A stretch of 64,000 nucleotides of DNA from Agrostemma githago (lineage: Eukaryota; Streptophyta; Magnoliopsida; Caryophyllales; Caryophyllaceae), in contig OY288246.1 in the NCBI GenBank assembly GCA_958450325.1, forward strand, positions 41,159,619 to 41,223,618, written 5' to 3'. Made by a program: the position numbers and the translations under genes. Shown here piece after piece: positions 24,067 to 34,802 of this stretch. The stretch's first letter is position 1; every line of letters begins with the position of its first letter. The notes below the pieces were generated by a model. That model worked only from the letters and a program-made list of their open reading frames with translations. It was not told the DNA's origin and ran no database searches.

Positions 24067-24108
24067 GGCGGAGAACGATCATAATGAAATGTCGACGGCT
24101 CCGACCAC
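24067..24108 (+). other. conserved motif just after the pol stop (B)
   Basis: GGCGGAGAACGATC then GTCGACGGCTCCGAC, counterpart of 2251 and 33333. Confidence 0.5.
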
Positions 24109-24189
24109 CCTTATGTTTAAACAAGTTTTTTTTTATAAAGCTCAAGAGTTCATACTCGTTGTCTGTTTAAACTTGCGCCCTCACACACA

Positions 24190-24850
24190 AACGAGCAGGG
24201 GGCAATAGGGGGAGGCCCCCCTGTTGCCAGAACCAAGGAAAATGGACCCCCCAACAAAATTCTAAACCCCTCTACCTACCTCTGGGCAGGAGGGGAGCAT
24301 GCCTCACGCGCCGGACTAACAAGGACTGGGGGCAATTCCCCCAACGTTGTATAAAAAACGCAAAAGCCATCCCTGCCTACCTCTGGGCAGGCAGGGGGCA
24401 GGCCCCCTGGACTTCGAGCAGAAGCCAGAGACAGGCCAGGCTACGCACAACTAACAAGGACTGAGGGCAATTCCCCCAACCTTGTATAAAAAATGCAAAA
24501 GCCCTCCCTGCCTACCTCTGGGCAGGCAGGGGGCAGGCCCCCTGGACTTCGAGCAGAAGCCAGGAACAGGCCAGGCTACGCACAACTAACAAGGACTGGG
24601 GGCAATCCCTCCAACCTTGTATAAAAAACGCAAAAGCCCTCCCGGCCTACCTCTGGGCAGGCAGGGGGCAGGCCCCCTGAACTTCGAGCAGAGGCCAGGG
24701 ACAGGCCAGGCTACGCACAACTAACGAGGACAGAGGGCAATTCCCCCAACCTTGTATAAAAAAAACACAAAGGCTCTCCCTGCCTACCTATGGGCAGGCA
24801 GGGGGCAGGCCCCCTGGACTCCGAGTAGAGGCCAGAGACAGATCAGGCCA
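24190..24850 (+). repeat. Retand internal tandem repeat, 135 bp unit, about 4-5 copies (B)
   Basis: AAGGACT-type landmarks at 24321, 24456, 24591 and 24726, an exact 135-bp period. Same GGGGGCAGGCCCCC core and TTGTATAAAAAA as in A. Confidence 0.88.
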
Positions 24851-25078
24851 TACCCTAAGGAAAGAAAAAAGCAGACTGAAACAAGAAAAATCATTTCATA
24901 GCAGATCCATGGAGAGTAAAATGTTTTCACAAAAAACAACAAGGCAAAGATCCGAAGAAACTAAATATTACAGACGACTGGCCATAGCAAGGCTCAGCAC
25001 AAAAAACAGAGTTATTTCAAGAAAATACAAAAGGAGCCTAGATTTCCGGCTCAACACGCCTGCACCCTGCTAGCAGGC
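24851..25078. other. deletion junction: antisense ORF1 missing in B
   Basis: In A and C this interval holds about 3 kb of antisense ORF1. In B only about 230 bp of AT-rich spacer remains between the tandem repeat and the end of antisense ORF2, which accounts for most of the 3.3-kb size difference from C. Confidence 0.75.
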
Positions 25079-25661
25079 CTAGTCATCATCTAAGTCCGGG
25101 GAGTAGTCCCCAGGGCTGCCCTGATCTCCTATGTCAGATCCCCAATCCCAGTCAGAGGAGTCCTTGAAGGGATCGTCAGGGAGTCCGCCCTCGTCTCTGT
25201 CACTCGAGCAACCCAAACCGTCACTATCTCCAGAGTCCCGGCTGCTGACGTCCCAGTCCCTGCCGTAGGGAACTGTCTGGGAGTCGTCACAAGTGCCACA
25301 ACCCGTTTTCTTCACTGGAGAGGAAGGGCCTGACCCCAGAGGAGAGTCTGTGTCAGAACAGTTGCGGTCGAACTGTTCAGGGTACAGCCATGGAAAACAC
25401 TCATGGCAACCCCGATCAAAACACCCTCCTCCTTGAAGGCAGCGCTTGAACCTGGGAACAGCAGGGGGCGAGGATCTTCTAGGGCGCTTGCCTGCTCTAA
25501 TAGAAGCCTTCTAGACGTTCCGGCGAGGATAGGGCCGTGGACGTCGGCTGCGGCGAAGGGCCCGAAAAGCCGCCCGGGCATACCTTAGCCTCCAGAACCC
25601 CTTGAAGAGGAAGGTAAGTGCGAACTCCATGACGAACAACAGATTTCTTGATCCAAGGCAT
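25079..25661 (-). pseudogene. antisense ORF2, Cys-rich protein (element B)
   Basis: Start MPWIKKSVVRHG at 25659-25661, end SPGDYSPDLDDD at the TAG 25079-25081. The conserved GGCFDRGCHECFPWLYPEQF block can be read in a shifted frame near 25380-25440. At least two frame changes and an early stop break it. The C-terminal third (from KKTGCGTC) is open and keeps the acidic, Ser/Asp-rich character seen in A and C. Unknown function. Confidence 0.75.
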
Positions 25662-25723
25662 GATTTAACAAAGAAAAGTGGAAGAATTGAGGATGAATTG
25701 TCAAAATGACAAAGAGAGCCAGA

Positions 25724-25730
25724 ATTTATA
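25724..25730 (-). promoter_or_regulatory. TATA box for antisense ORF2 (B)
   Basis: TATAAAT on the minus strand, 63 bp before the ATG at 25661. Confidence 0.6.
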
Positions 25731-26015
25731 CAAAGAAAATGAAGGATTAAATGGCATCCCAACCATCCTGGCAGGGAATGCCACCAATCGTGAAGCCATC
25801 ACACTACCCGAAAATCCACCAAGCATGAGGAGTAATCATTGCTAAAAGACCTCTCAACTCTTTGCATACCCAATGCAATTAACGCTTCTTTCCTCGGGAA
25901 AGTACAAACGCATTAAATGCAGCAGTAAAGCCAAAACAAGTCAACCTCCCTCCATCTGAGCAAAAGTCGCCAGCCGGAGGGAAGCCTTGCTTCCCCCCAG
26001 CTTGCGAGGGCCAAT

Positions 26016-26703
26016 TGATGAGGGTCGGTAGCCTGCTCCAAGCCGCCTGCTAAGCAGGCCCACAGAAGACCCAACCCAAGGAACCCGGGAACCAACCCGG
26101 CAGACAATCGGAGTAAAATCACTAAAAAGAGAGCCCCCTGGGGACAACTTCATACAGTCGCCTGCCCGGCAGGGCGATGCGGCCTGCTCAACCCGGCCTT
26201 CACAGAACTCCTGCCCGCCTGTCCTTTGGGGAAATCCTCGCAGGCAGGGCAAGGACCACAAAGGGGCCCCCTCGTCATTTCGCCTAAGGTAAATAAGAAT
26301 AGGTGGATGAGGTGAAACCACTTGTCACCCCCTCATCCACCCATCCTTCTTCCACTTCCCTCTCTTGTGGGAAGGTATAAATACTCTTCCATTTCCCACA
26401 AGAAAAGGGTTGGATTTTCTCTCTCTAGACTTTCACTCTAAAACCGCCACCTAGCTTGTCAAGAGCTAGGTTTCTCAAGGCATTTTCACGGACTGACTTA
26501 GGCATCGGAGAGGGTTCCCTCGGACACCTCTGAGGCCCTGTGTGTTCACTGTGCAGGGAGAAGGCCACCCTCGCCGGGAAAGTCCGATCGCCGGAGTGAA
26601 AAGAAGGGGAGACCGAAGGAAATTGAACGATCGTCACATTAGCTACATTACATCTTAAAGACCCGAATTCACAGTCGGGTTAATTGTTTCCGATACCGGA
26701 ACA
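26016..26703 (+). repeat. 3' LTR of element B
   Basis: Begins TGATGAGGGTCGG after GCGAGGGCCAAT, ends CCGGAACA, 688 bp, followed by AATAA. Confidence 0.92.
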
Positions 26704-26768
<65 letters not shown>

Positions 26769-26805
26769 TAATAAAAATAATAATAATAATAATAATAATA
26801 ATAAT
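26704..26805 (+). repeat. (AAT)n tract between elements B and C
   Basis: 102 bp of AAT with two AAAAAT interruptions near 26764-26776. Carries the right-hand duplication of B (AATAA) and the left-hand duplication of C (ATAAT). Confidence 0.97.
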
Positions 26806-27483
26806 TGATTGGGGGTGGGCCGCCTAACAATCAACCGCCTGCTATGCAGGCCCCGGGGCAATCCCTGTCGGAGAGTCGAAAGACCAGCCCCCGGCAAGAA
26901 CCAAGGACAAAGCGTGAAAACGTTAAGTTGGCCGTCAGCCGCCGAGAGCGCCGACCAATGCAGCCTGCCAAGGCTTGGTAGCCCCCCACTTGGAGACTGT
27001 CTGCCCTGGGGAAATCCCTGGCCGACAGGACCATGAACCCAAGGGGCCCTCTTGTCATTTTGCCTAAGGTAATTGGGAATGGATGGATGGGAAGCCGCCA
27101 CTTGTCACTCTCCCATCCAACCATTCCTCTTTCTCTTCTCTCTCTTGTGGGAAGGTATAAATACCTCCCCATTTCCCACATGAGAGGGGTTGGATTTTCT
27201 CTCTCTAGACTTTTACTCTTAAAACGCCGCCTAGTTCCTCACGAGCTAGGTTCGTAAAGGCATTCCACGGACTGACTTAGGCATCGGAGAGGGTTTCCTC
27301 GGACAACCTCCGAGGCCCTGTGCGTTCACTGTGCAGGGAGCAGGCCGCTTTCCGCCGGGGAAGTCCGATTCCAGGAGTGAGAGGAAAGGGAGATCAAGAG
27401 AATCAAGCAGCTAATTATCCGTAATCAATCCAATTGTACCATCCGGATTCTGAGCCGGGTGAATTGTTTCCGTAACCGGAACA
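26806..27483 (+). repeat. 5' LTR of element C
   Basis: TGATTGGGGGTGGG to CCGGAACA, 678 bp. Contains a 17-bp inverted repeat with one mismatch (27076-27092 with 27111-27127) and a TATAAATA box at 27156-27163. Confidence 0.95.
27156..27163 (+). promoter_or_regulatory. TATA box in the LTR of C
   Basis: TATAAATA after TGTGGGAAGG, about 30 bp after the U3 inverted repeat. Confidence 0.65.
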
Positions 27484-27486
27484 ATT

Positions 27487-27504
27487 TGGCGCCGTCTGTG
27501 GGGA
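27487..27504 (+). other. primer binding site of element C
   Basis: TGGCGCCGTCTGTGGGGA, three bases after the 5' LTR; identical to that of B. Confidence 0.82.
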
Positions 27505-27572
27505 ACTTACGGTTGTGCTCACGAGTTACCCACTAAAATCAACCACTCATAACCACAAAATTAAACACAAAC

Positions 27573-30500
27573 ATGCCAGAAATCGTTGATGACAGTGCGG
27601 GAGCGGGTCCGACGGTCCCTCCGGTGACCCCCCTGTACGGAATGCCGCTGTTGGAGAGGGTCCCTCCTGCCACAATCCTCGGGGTAGAGGGAACCAATCC
27701 CCTCGGTAGATCTAACACTGCTGTGACACCCGAGCTGGGGGCACGCCCTGGACGTGCTCTTAATCTGACCCCAGCTCAGATGGCACAGGCAGCCGCGTTC
27801 TTCTCTGCGATGCTGGATCAGGAGTTCACGCCAGAGGACCTGGTGGGCAGGGTCGCCTCGGCTCCTAGGCAGCCGTCCCCAGGCAGCAGGGACGAGGCCG
27901 GGGGCACGAGGCGGACCGCCGCCAGAAACGCTCAGAGAAAGGCGAGAAGAACAGCCCAAGTGTATACGCATGTGCAGAGGCGCATTACCACTGACAAACC
28001 AGGATCACCTGCCCAGCAGGCGGTCTCTATTCACACGACAGAATCGGCGTCTGGAAGGCAGGGAGGCTTATCTCAAGGACTACAGGATCGCATGAGACCC
28101 AGGGAGCCTGTGTCAAAACGCCTAGGAGAAAGGCCAGGCGGAGTTTTCTCCAGGTTAACACCTGCGGTCAAGGAACAGTCAGCCCCCGGCTTATCGCAAA
28201 GCTTGCAATCCAGACTCAACCGAGGACAACCGCTCGAATCCAGGTACCATCAGGGTGAAAACCTCTGTCACTCCCAGAGGAAAAGGCCCAGGCAGACCTC
28301 CTCGGGAACAGAGGACGAGGCAGCTAGCAGGCCGCCGCCGAGGCACCGCTCCCCCAGTACGAGGAAACCAACCCATAAACAATGGGAATCACATGGTAAC
28401 CAGTCTGGGGAGAGCAGGTCATGACTGGTTGGCAGGCCTACGAAAACCCCGTTGCACCTTGAGGTACAGGAGTACCCCATTCCAAAAATCAAAATGCCCA
28501 CCATCAAATTTGACGGGACGACGGACCCTGAAGACCACCTGGCAGCCTTTGAGAGCCACATGGGAATGTACGATGTAGATGACGCCATCTGGTGCAAAGT
28601 TTTCCCTACCACCCTGGTAGGACTTGCGCAGGGGTGGTTCAGAGATCTCCGCCAGGGGTCAATCAGGTTCTTCATAGAGTTGGCTGAGATCTTCCTTGAG
28701 CAGTATGCTGGAAACAAGAGAAGACGTCTCACCCGTTTCGATCTCATGACCTTGAAACAAAAGAAGGGCGAAAGTGTGAGAGAATACATGAGAAGATTCG
28801 ATCTATCCTACCAGCAGGTTAGGGAGATCGACGATTCCACCGCCGCCTACGCCCTGACAATCTCCCTACTTCCAGGGGAAATGAAAAATCAGATGATCAG
28901 GGCTCAGCCAGAAAACTTGGCCATGGCCAGAAAAATCGCCGAGGGGTTCATTCTGCAGGAGGAGTTCCACGGCCTGACGGACACCCCTGCAGGCCAAGCA
29001 AAGCCTCAAGGGGGACCGCAGGGTGGAAGGGGCAGAGGTGAACCAGGCAAGCAAAAAGAGGAGGGAGACACTCCCAAGAGAGAACGCCCAGTCTACCAAC
29101 CCAGATTCGATAGTTACACCGCTCTGAACAAATCCAGGGCGGAAATCTTCGAACTGGAAAAAGAAACTGCCAAATGGAACCGTCCAAGCAAACCTCGCAG
29201 CCCAAAAGGCGACCCAAAGAAGTTCTGCACTTTCCACGACTGTATTGGCCACACCACTGAAGAATGCCGTCACCTGAAGGATGAGATTGAGAAATTAATC
29301 AGGAACGGATGGTTGGCCAGCTACGCAGCTAAAAACAAGTCTCAGAAGGAAGTGTCTGAGAAACCCGAGGGGTCTGCGCAGAACCGGATGATAATCCACG
29401 TGATTTCAGGGGGCACTGAGGGCCAGCTCAGCCGAAGAAGTCAAAAAAGGCAAATGCGCGAGCTGAGAAACCAGATCTGCTATGCTGAGAAAGAAGGGAG
29501 TCCAAAGGGAGTGACACTAAGCATCACCCCTGATGATGCAGGGCGGGTGATATATCCGCATAGTGATCCTCTGGTGCTGTCCTTAGAAATCAGCAACCAT
29601 ATTGTGCGAAGATGTATGGTAGACACAGGCGCATACACAAACCTTTTGTACAAGGATGCTTTCGAAAAAATGGGCCTGGAAAAAAGACATCTACGGCCCG
29701 CTCCCGGATCCCTGTATGGATTCAGTGGGGCCGGCGTGCTGCCCATGGGCGTCATTGACTTACCCGTCACCTTCGGAGAGGGTTCCGCAGCCAGAAATGT
29801 CAGGGCAACCTTTGTTGTTGTGGACGCAAGGTCTGCCTATAATGCCCTGATTGGCAGGGCCACGCTGGATGAAATCGAGGCCGCAATCTCCATCAGAGCT
29901 CTCACCATTGCATATGTCACAGACTTCGGGCTGGAAGGAAAGATACGTGGGGACCAGGAGTCAGCTAGACAATGCTACTCCGTGGCCCTACAAGAGCATG
30001 AGAAGGACAGGAAAGGAAAAAGAAAAGCTGACAGTTCCCCCTGCAGAGAAGGCGAGGTCCCAGTTGAGCACCCGATTCCCGACCGCCTGGAACCGGGAGG
30101 CGACAGCATGCTGGTGGACTTAGAACCAGGAAGACAGGTCCTGGTAGGAACAGGCTTGGAGGAATCCTACCAGGCCGAACTGGTCAAACTTCTGAGAGAA
30201 AACAAGGACGTGTTTGCCTATTCCGCAGACGAAATGCCCGGCGTTGATCCCTCATGCATCGTTCACAAGCTGAACGTAAGCACGGATGCTCGCCCTGTAA
30301 AACAGAAGAAACGAAACATGTCTGCAGAAAAAGACGCAGCAATCAAGGAAGAAATCAACAAACTCTTGAAAGCAGACTTTATCGAAGTCTGCGACTACCC
30401 AGAGTGGCTGGCAAATGTTGTTATGGTCAAAAAGTCGTCTGGAGCATGGAGAATGTGCGTCGACTTTACGAACCTGAACAAAGCCTGCCCGAAGGACTGC

Positions 30501-33296
30501 TATCCGCTCCCTCGGATCGATCAATTGGTAGACGCCACTAGTGGCTACACCATGCTAAGCTTCTTGGACGCCTTTTCAGGCTACCATCAAGTGTACTTAT
30601 GGCAGCCGGACAGGGTGAAGTGTGCGTTCATCACTAGTTCGGGCACGTACATGTACAAGATGATGCCCTTCGGGCTCAAAAACGCGGGAGCTACGTACCA
30701 GCGTCTGGTTGATAAAGTGTTTGAGAAGCAGAAAGGTAGAAACATCGAGGCTTATGTTGACGATGCCATCGTAAAAAGCAGGGAAGACAAGGAACACCTG
30801 ACAGACTTGCAGGAAACCTTCAGTTCTCTGCGCGCTTACAAAATGAAACTGAATCCGAAAAAGTGCACGTTTGGAGTCCGCTCCGGAAAATTCCTAGGAT
30901 TCTTGGTCAGTTCTCGGGGTATTGATGCCAACCCTGAAAAAATTCAGGCGGTCCTAGACCTCCCTGAACCCAAGACCATCAGGGACATCCAGCGCCTGAC
31001 GGGACGAATGGCCGCCTTGGCACGATTCATTGCCCGATCAGCAGACAGAGCCACTCCTTTTTTCAAAATTCTGAAAGGAAACAAACAATTCAAATGGGAA
31101 AGCGAGCAGAGAGAAGCCTTCGAGCAACTGAAGGACCATCTTAAGAGGCTCCCTACCCTGGCAAGACCAGTAGCAGGAGAAAAACTTTTTCTCTACATCG
31201 CAGTAACTAACATAACTGTCAGCGCAGTCATCCTGCGGGAAGAAGCAGGCACCCAGCAACCTATATACTTTGTGAGTCATGCGCTGGGGGCAGCTGAGAA
31301 GAATTATCCTATGGTTGAAAAGGCTGCCTACGCGGTCATAATTGCAGCCCGGAAGCTCAGACCTTATTTTGACGCGCATCCAGTCATTGTCCTCACCGAT
31401 CAACCCCTGGAAAAAGTGTTGGAAAAATTCGAAAAATCAGGAAGATTGTTGAAATGGGCAATTGAACTGAGTGGGCTGGGTATATCTTACCAGCCGAGAA
31501 CAGCCATCAAGGCCCAAGCCCTGGCAGACTTTTTGGCGGAGTGCTCCCATTCAGGGGAAGAGGAAGCCCCTGCCCAGGAGTGAGTCGTGCACACTGATGG
31601 GTCCTCCACGGCCAACGGTGCAGGCGCAGGCGTAGTATTAACCAGCCCAGAAGGGACCGACTTTGAACATGCTCTCAGATTCGTCTTCCCAGCATCAAAC
31701 AATGAGGCAGAGTACGAAGCAGTACTCGCAGGCGTCAGGTTAGCTAAGGCTGCAGGGGCGGAGCGAATTATCTTGGCGACAGATTCCCAACTCATCGCCA
31801 ACCAGATTAATGGGGAATACGAAGCCAGAGACCAAACAATGGCCTCATACCTAGAAATGGTAAAAAGAGAACTATCCAGCCTGAAATCATACGAGATCAA
31901 ACAAATTCCCCGATCCCAGAACAACAGAGCAGACGCCCTGTCAAAACTGGCAAGCTCCAGTCTGCAGGACATCCGGAGGTCGGTATGGGTGGACGTTTTA
32001 CACGAAAGGTCTACTAATCCTGGTCAAGAAATTAATGCCATGGAAGAAGAACCAGAAAGCTGGATGACCCCTTTCGTCCAGTACAAGAGGCACGGTGTCC
32101 TACCACCAGATCCATTGCAAAGAAGGAAGGTACAGGCTAAAGCAGCCTGGTTCATATTCATTAATGGAGAACTCTACAAAAAATCTTTTACTTATCCCCT
32201 GCTTAAATGCCTACGGGCGGATCAGGCCGCTGAAGTATTGGATGATATCCATTCAGGAATTTGTGGACATCACATTGGCGGGAGGTCGCTGGCCCACAAG
32301 GCCCTCAGGGCAGGCTACTACTGGCCTACCATGCTGGCAGATGCCAGGAGCCTGACCCAGAAATGCAGAAAATGTCAACTCTTCGCCCCGTCGATCCATG
32401 CCCCGGCCCAGGAGCTCAGGCCAATCCTATCTCCCATTCCCTTTGCTCAATGGGGGATGGACATTCTAGGGCCCTTCACAGTGGCCACAGGGGGCAGAAA
32501 ATTTTTGATAGTCGCCATAGACTACTTCACCAAATGGGTGGAGGCTGAAGCAGTGCCCAACATCACTGAGCCGGCTGTCCGAAAGGTAATCTGGCGAAAT
32601 GTCATTACCCGGTTCGGTGTACCAAAGATGCTAGTATTCGACCACGGCAGGCAGTTCGATAATGACCCACTAAGGATCTGGCTAGAAAGCCATAACATCT
32701 CAGTCGCCTACTCAGCAGTCTGTCACCCTCAAACCAATGGACAGGCAGAAGCAGCCAACAAACAAATTCTGAATGGCCTGAAGAAAATGGTGGATGACTG
32801 CAAGGGTAGGTGGGCTGATGAACTCCCCAGCATACTCTGGTCCATCCGAACTACCAGGAAGGAGTCTACAGGCCAGACCCCATTTGGCTTGGTGTATGGA
32901 GCAGAGGCTTTATTACCGATTGAAACAAGGATTCCCACTCTGCGTTCCCAACTTTACAACCAGGCTGAGAATGAAGCTGCGATGGTCGAGGCCCTGGACC
33001 TGGTAAGTGAGCTAAGAGAGGAAGCCGGTACAAATATCGCTGCCTACCAGCAGCGAATGAGGAAAGCCTTCAATAGCAAAGTCCGGCAGAGGAGCTTTCA
33101 GGTGGGCGAGCTAGTCCTGAGAAAAACACAGGCAACTGGAAAATCAAGAGAGCATGGGAAACTAAGTGCCAATTGGGAGGGCCCATACCAAATAACTCAG
33201 GTTTTGGGTCCAGGCACGTACAGGATATCCAATCTAGAGGGACAAGAGCTGAGCGCTCATTGGAATGCAGATACGCTGAAAAAATACTACGTCTAA
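27573..33296 (+). pseudogene. gag-pol polyprotein, element C (two TGA codons, otherwise open)
   Basis: A single frame of 1,907 codons from ATG 27573 to TAA 33294-33296, broken only by TGA at 28422-28424 (Arg CGG in B) and TGA at 31581-31583 (Trp in A and B). Approximate codons: basic, low-complexity N-terminal gag 1-290; capsid 300-450 (IKMPTIKFDGTTDPEDHL); CHHC knuckle CTFHDCIGHTTEEC near 551; aspartic protease DTGA at 684; RT with VDFTNLNKACPKD and YVDD at 1061-1064; RNase H from about 1207; archaeal-type RNase H starting TDGSS at 1341-1345; integrase zinc finger from about 1560 and catalytic D1630, D1690, E1726. Two RNase H domains identify the Tat lineage. Reading through would give one gag-pol fusion with no gag stop, so gag/pol ratio is not set by a frameshift here. 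One or two reversions separate this copy from coding capacity, which suggests an active relative in the genome. Confidence 0.94.
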
Positions 33297-33332
33297 GCAG
33301 AATCGTAGGCAGTTTTCACTTTTACAGTAAAA

Positions 33333-33374
33333 AGGCGGAGGACGATCAAAAAATGTCGACGGCTCCGACCACCC
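33333..33374 (+). other. conserved motif just after the pol stop (C)
   Basis: GGCGGAGGACGATC then GTCGACGGCTCCGAC, 36 bp after the stop codon; third occurrence in the window. Confidence 0.5.
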
Positions 33375-33535
33375 CAATGTCAAAAGAATTTTTTAAAAAA
33401 AAAAAAAAGAAATGAGAAGATACAGACTTATACTCGTTGTCTGTTCACTCTTTCACAAACAAACGAGCAGGGGGCTATAGGGGGAGGCCCCCCTGTTGCC
33501 AAAATCAGGAAAAGTGAACCCCCCAACGCAAACCC

Positions 33536-34600
33536 AAATGCTACCCTGCTTGCCTCTGGGCAGACAGGGGGCAAGCCCCCTGGACTTTGAACGAAAAGCC
33601 AGGGTCAGGCCGTATCAACAAGGACTGGGGGCAGGCCCCCCAACCTTGTATAAAAAACGCAAATGCTACCCTGCTTGCCTCTGGGCAGACAGGGGGCAAG
33701 CCCCCTGGACTTTGAACGAAAAGCCAGGGTCAGGCCGTATCAACAAGGACTGGGGGCAGGCCCCCCAACCTTGTATAAAAAACGCAAATGCTACCCTGCT
33801 TGCCTCTGGGCAGACAGGGGGCAAGCCCCCGGGACTTTGAACGAAAAGCCAGGGTCAGGCCGTATCAACAAGGACTGGGGGCAGGCCCCCCAACCTTGTA
33901 TAAAAAACGCAAATGCTACCCTGCTTGCCTCTGGGCAGACAGGGGGCAAGCCCCCTGGACTTTGAACGAAAAGCCAGGGTCAGGCCGTATCAACAAGGAC
34001 TGGGGGCAGGCCCCCCAACCTTGTATAAAAAACGCAAATGCTACCCTGCTTGCCTCTGGGCAGACAGGGGGCAAGCCCCCTGGACTTTGAACGAAAAGCC
34101 AGGGTCAGGCCGTATCAACAAGGACTGGGGGCAGGCCCCCCAACCTTGTATAAAAAACGCAAATGCTACCCTGCTTGCCTCTGGGCAGACAGGGGGCAAG
34201 CCCCCTGGACTTTGAACGAAAAGCCAGGGTCAGGCCGTATCAACAAGGACTGGGGGCAGGCCCCCCAACCTTGTATAAAAAACGCAAATGCAACCCTGCT
34301 TGCCTCTGGGCAGACAGGGGGCAAGCCCCCTGGACTTTGAACGAAAAGCCAGGGTCAGGCCGTATCAACAAGGACTGGGGGCAGGCCCCCCAACCTTGTA
34401 TAAAAAACGCAAATGCTACCCTGCTTGCCTCTGGGCAGACAGGGGGCAAGCCCCCTGGACTTTGAACGAAAAGTCAGGGTCAGGCCGTATCAACAAGGAC
34501 TGGGGGCAGGCCCCCCAACCTTGTATAAAAAACGCAAATGCTACCCTGCTTGCCTCTGGGCAGACAGGGGGCAAGCCCCCTGGACTTTGAACGAAAAATC
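33536..34600 (+). repeat. Retand internal tandem repeat, 125 bp unit, nine copies (C)
   Basis: Unit starts at 33538, 33663, 33788, 33913, 34038, 34163, 34288, 34413 and 34538, exactly 125 bp apart. Copies are nearly identical; the few private changes (33831, 34292, 34473) show a very recent expansion. The unit holds GGGGGCAAGCCCCC and GGGGGCAGGCCCCCC near-palindromes. Periodic ORFs of 100 codons on both strands are artefacts of the 125-bp register. Confidence 0.97.
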
Positions 34601-34610
34601 AGAGATAGGC

Positions 34611-34802
34611 CATGACAGGCGCAATCAAACATACGAGAAAAAGATCCTTAAAACAGTAATGTCATAGAAAGCAAAGGAAAATATCCTACAAACAACCCGT
34701 GGAGGGTGGAGAAATTTTACAAAGTCAGAAAAACCGAGTAAAAACCATGAAACACTGGTTCAGCACAAGAGAATGCAGAGTTTTTATAAAAGAGAAGGGG
34801 CA
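34611..34802. other. spacer between tandem repeat and antisense ORF1 (C)
   Basis: A-rich, probably the 3' untranslated region of the ORF1 transcript; no clear signal. Confidence 0.4.

Larger units (their letters stand above)
17512..26703 (+). mobile_element. Retand-like LTR retrotransposon B (complete ends, degraded)
   Basis: 9,192 bp with LTRs of 687 and 688 bp and the 5-bp target duplication AATAA (17507-17511 and 26704-26708), which lies inside an AAT microsatellite. Order: 5' LTR, PBS, gag-pol, tandem repeat, antisense ORF2, 3' LTR. Antisense ORF1 is absent. The LTRs differ at roughly 25-30 positions by eye, so B is clearly older than C. Confidence 0.92.

Noticed and set aside
28422..28424. 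TGA in element C as a programmed gag read-through site
   Set aside because: Element B has CGG (Arg) at the same codon, so the TGA is a mutation of this copy. The position is also upstream of the capsid, where a regulated stop would make no sense.
33496..34667. A ladder of overlapping 100-codon ORFs, and the possibility of a CRISPR-like array
   Set aside because: The ORFs repeat every 125 bp with the tandem repeat and have no start context. The repeats are directly contiguous with no unique spacers, in a plant genome.
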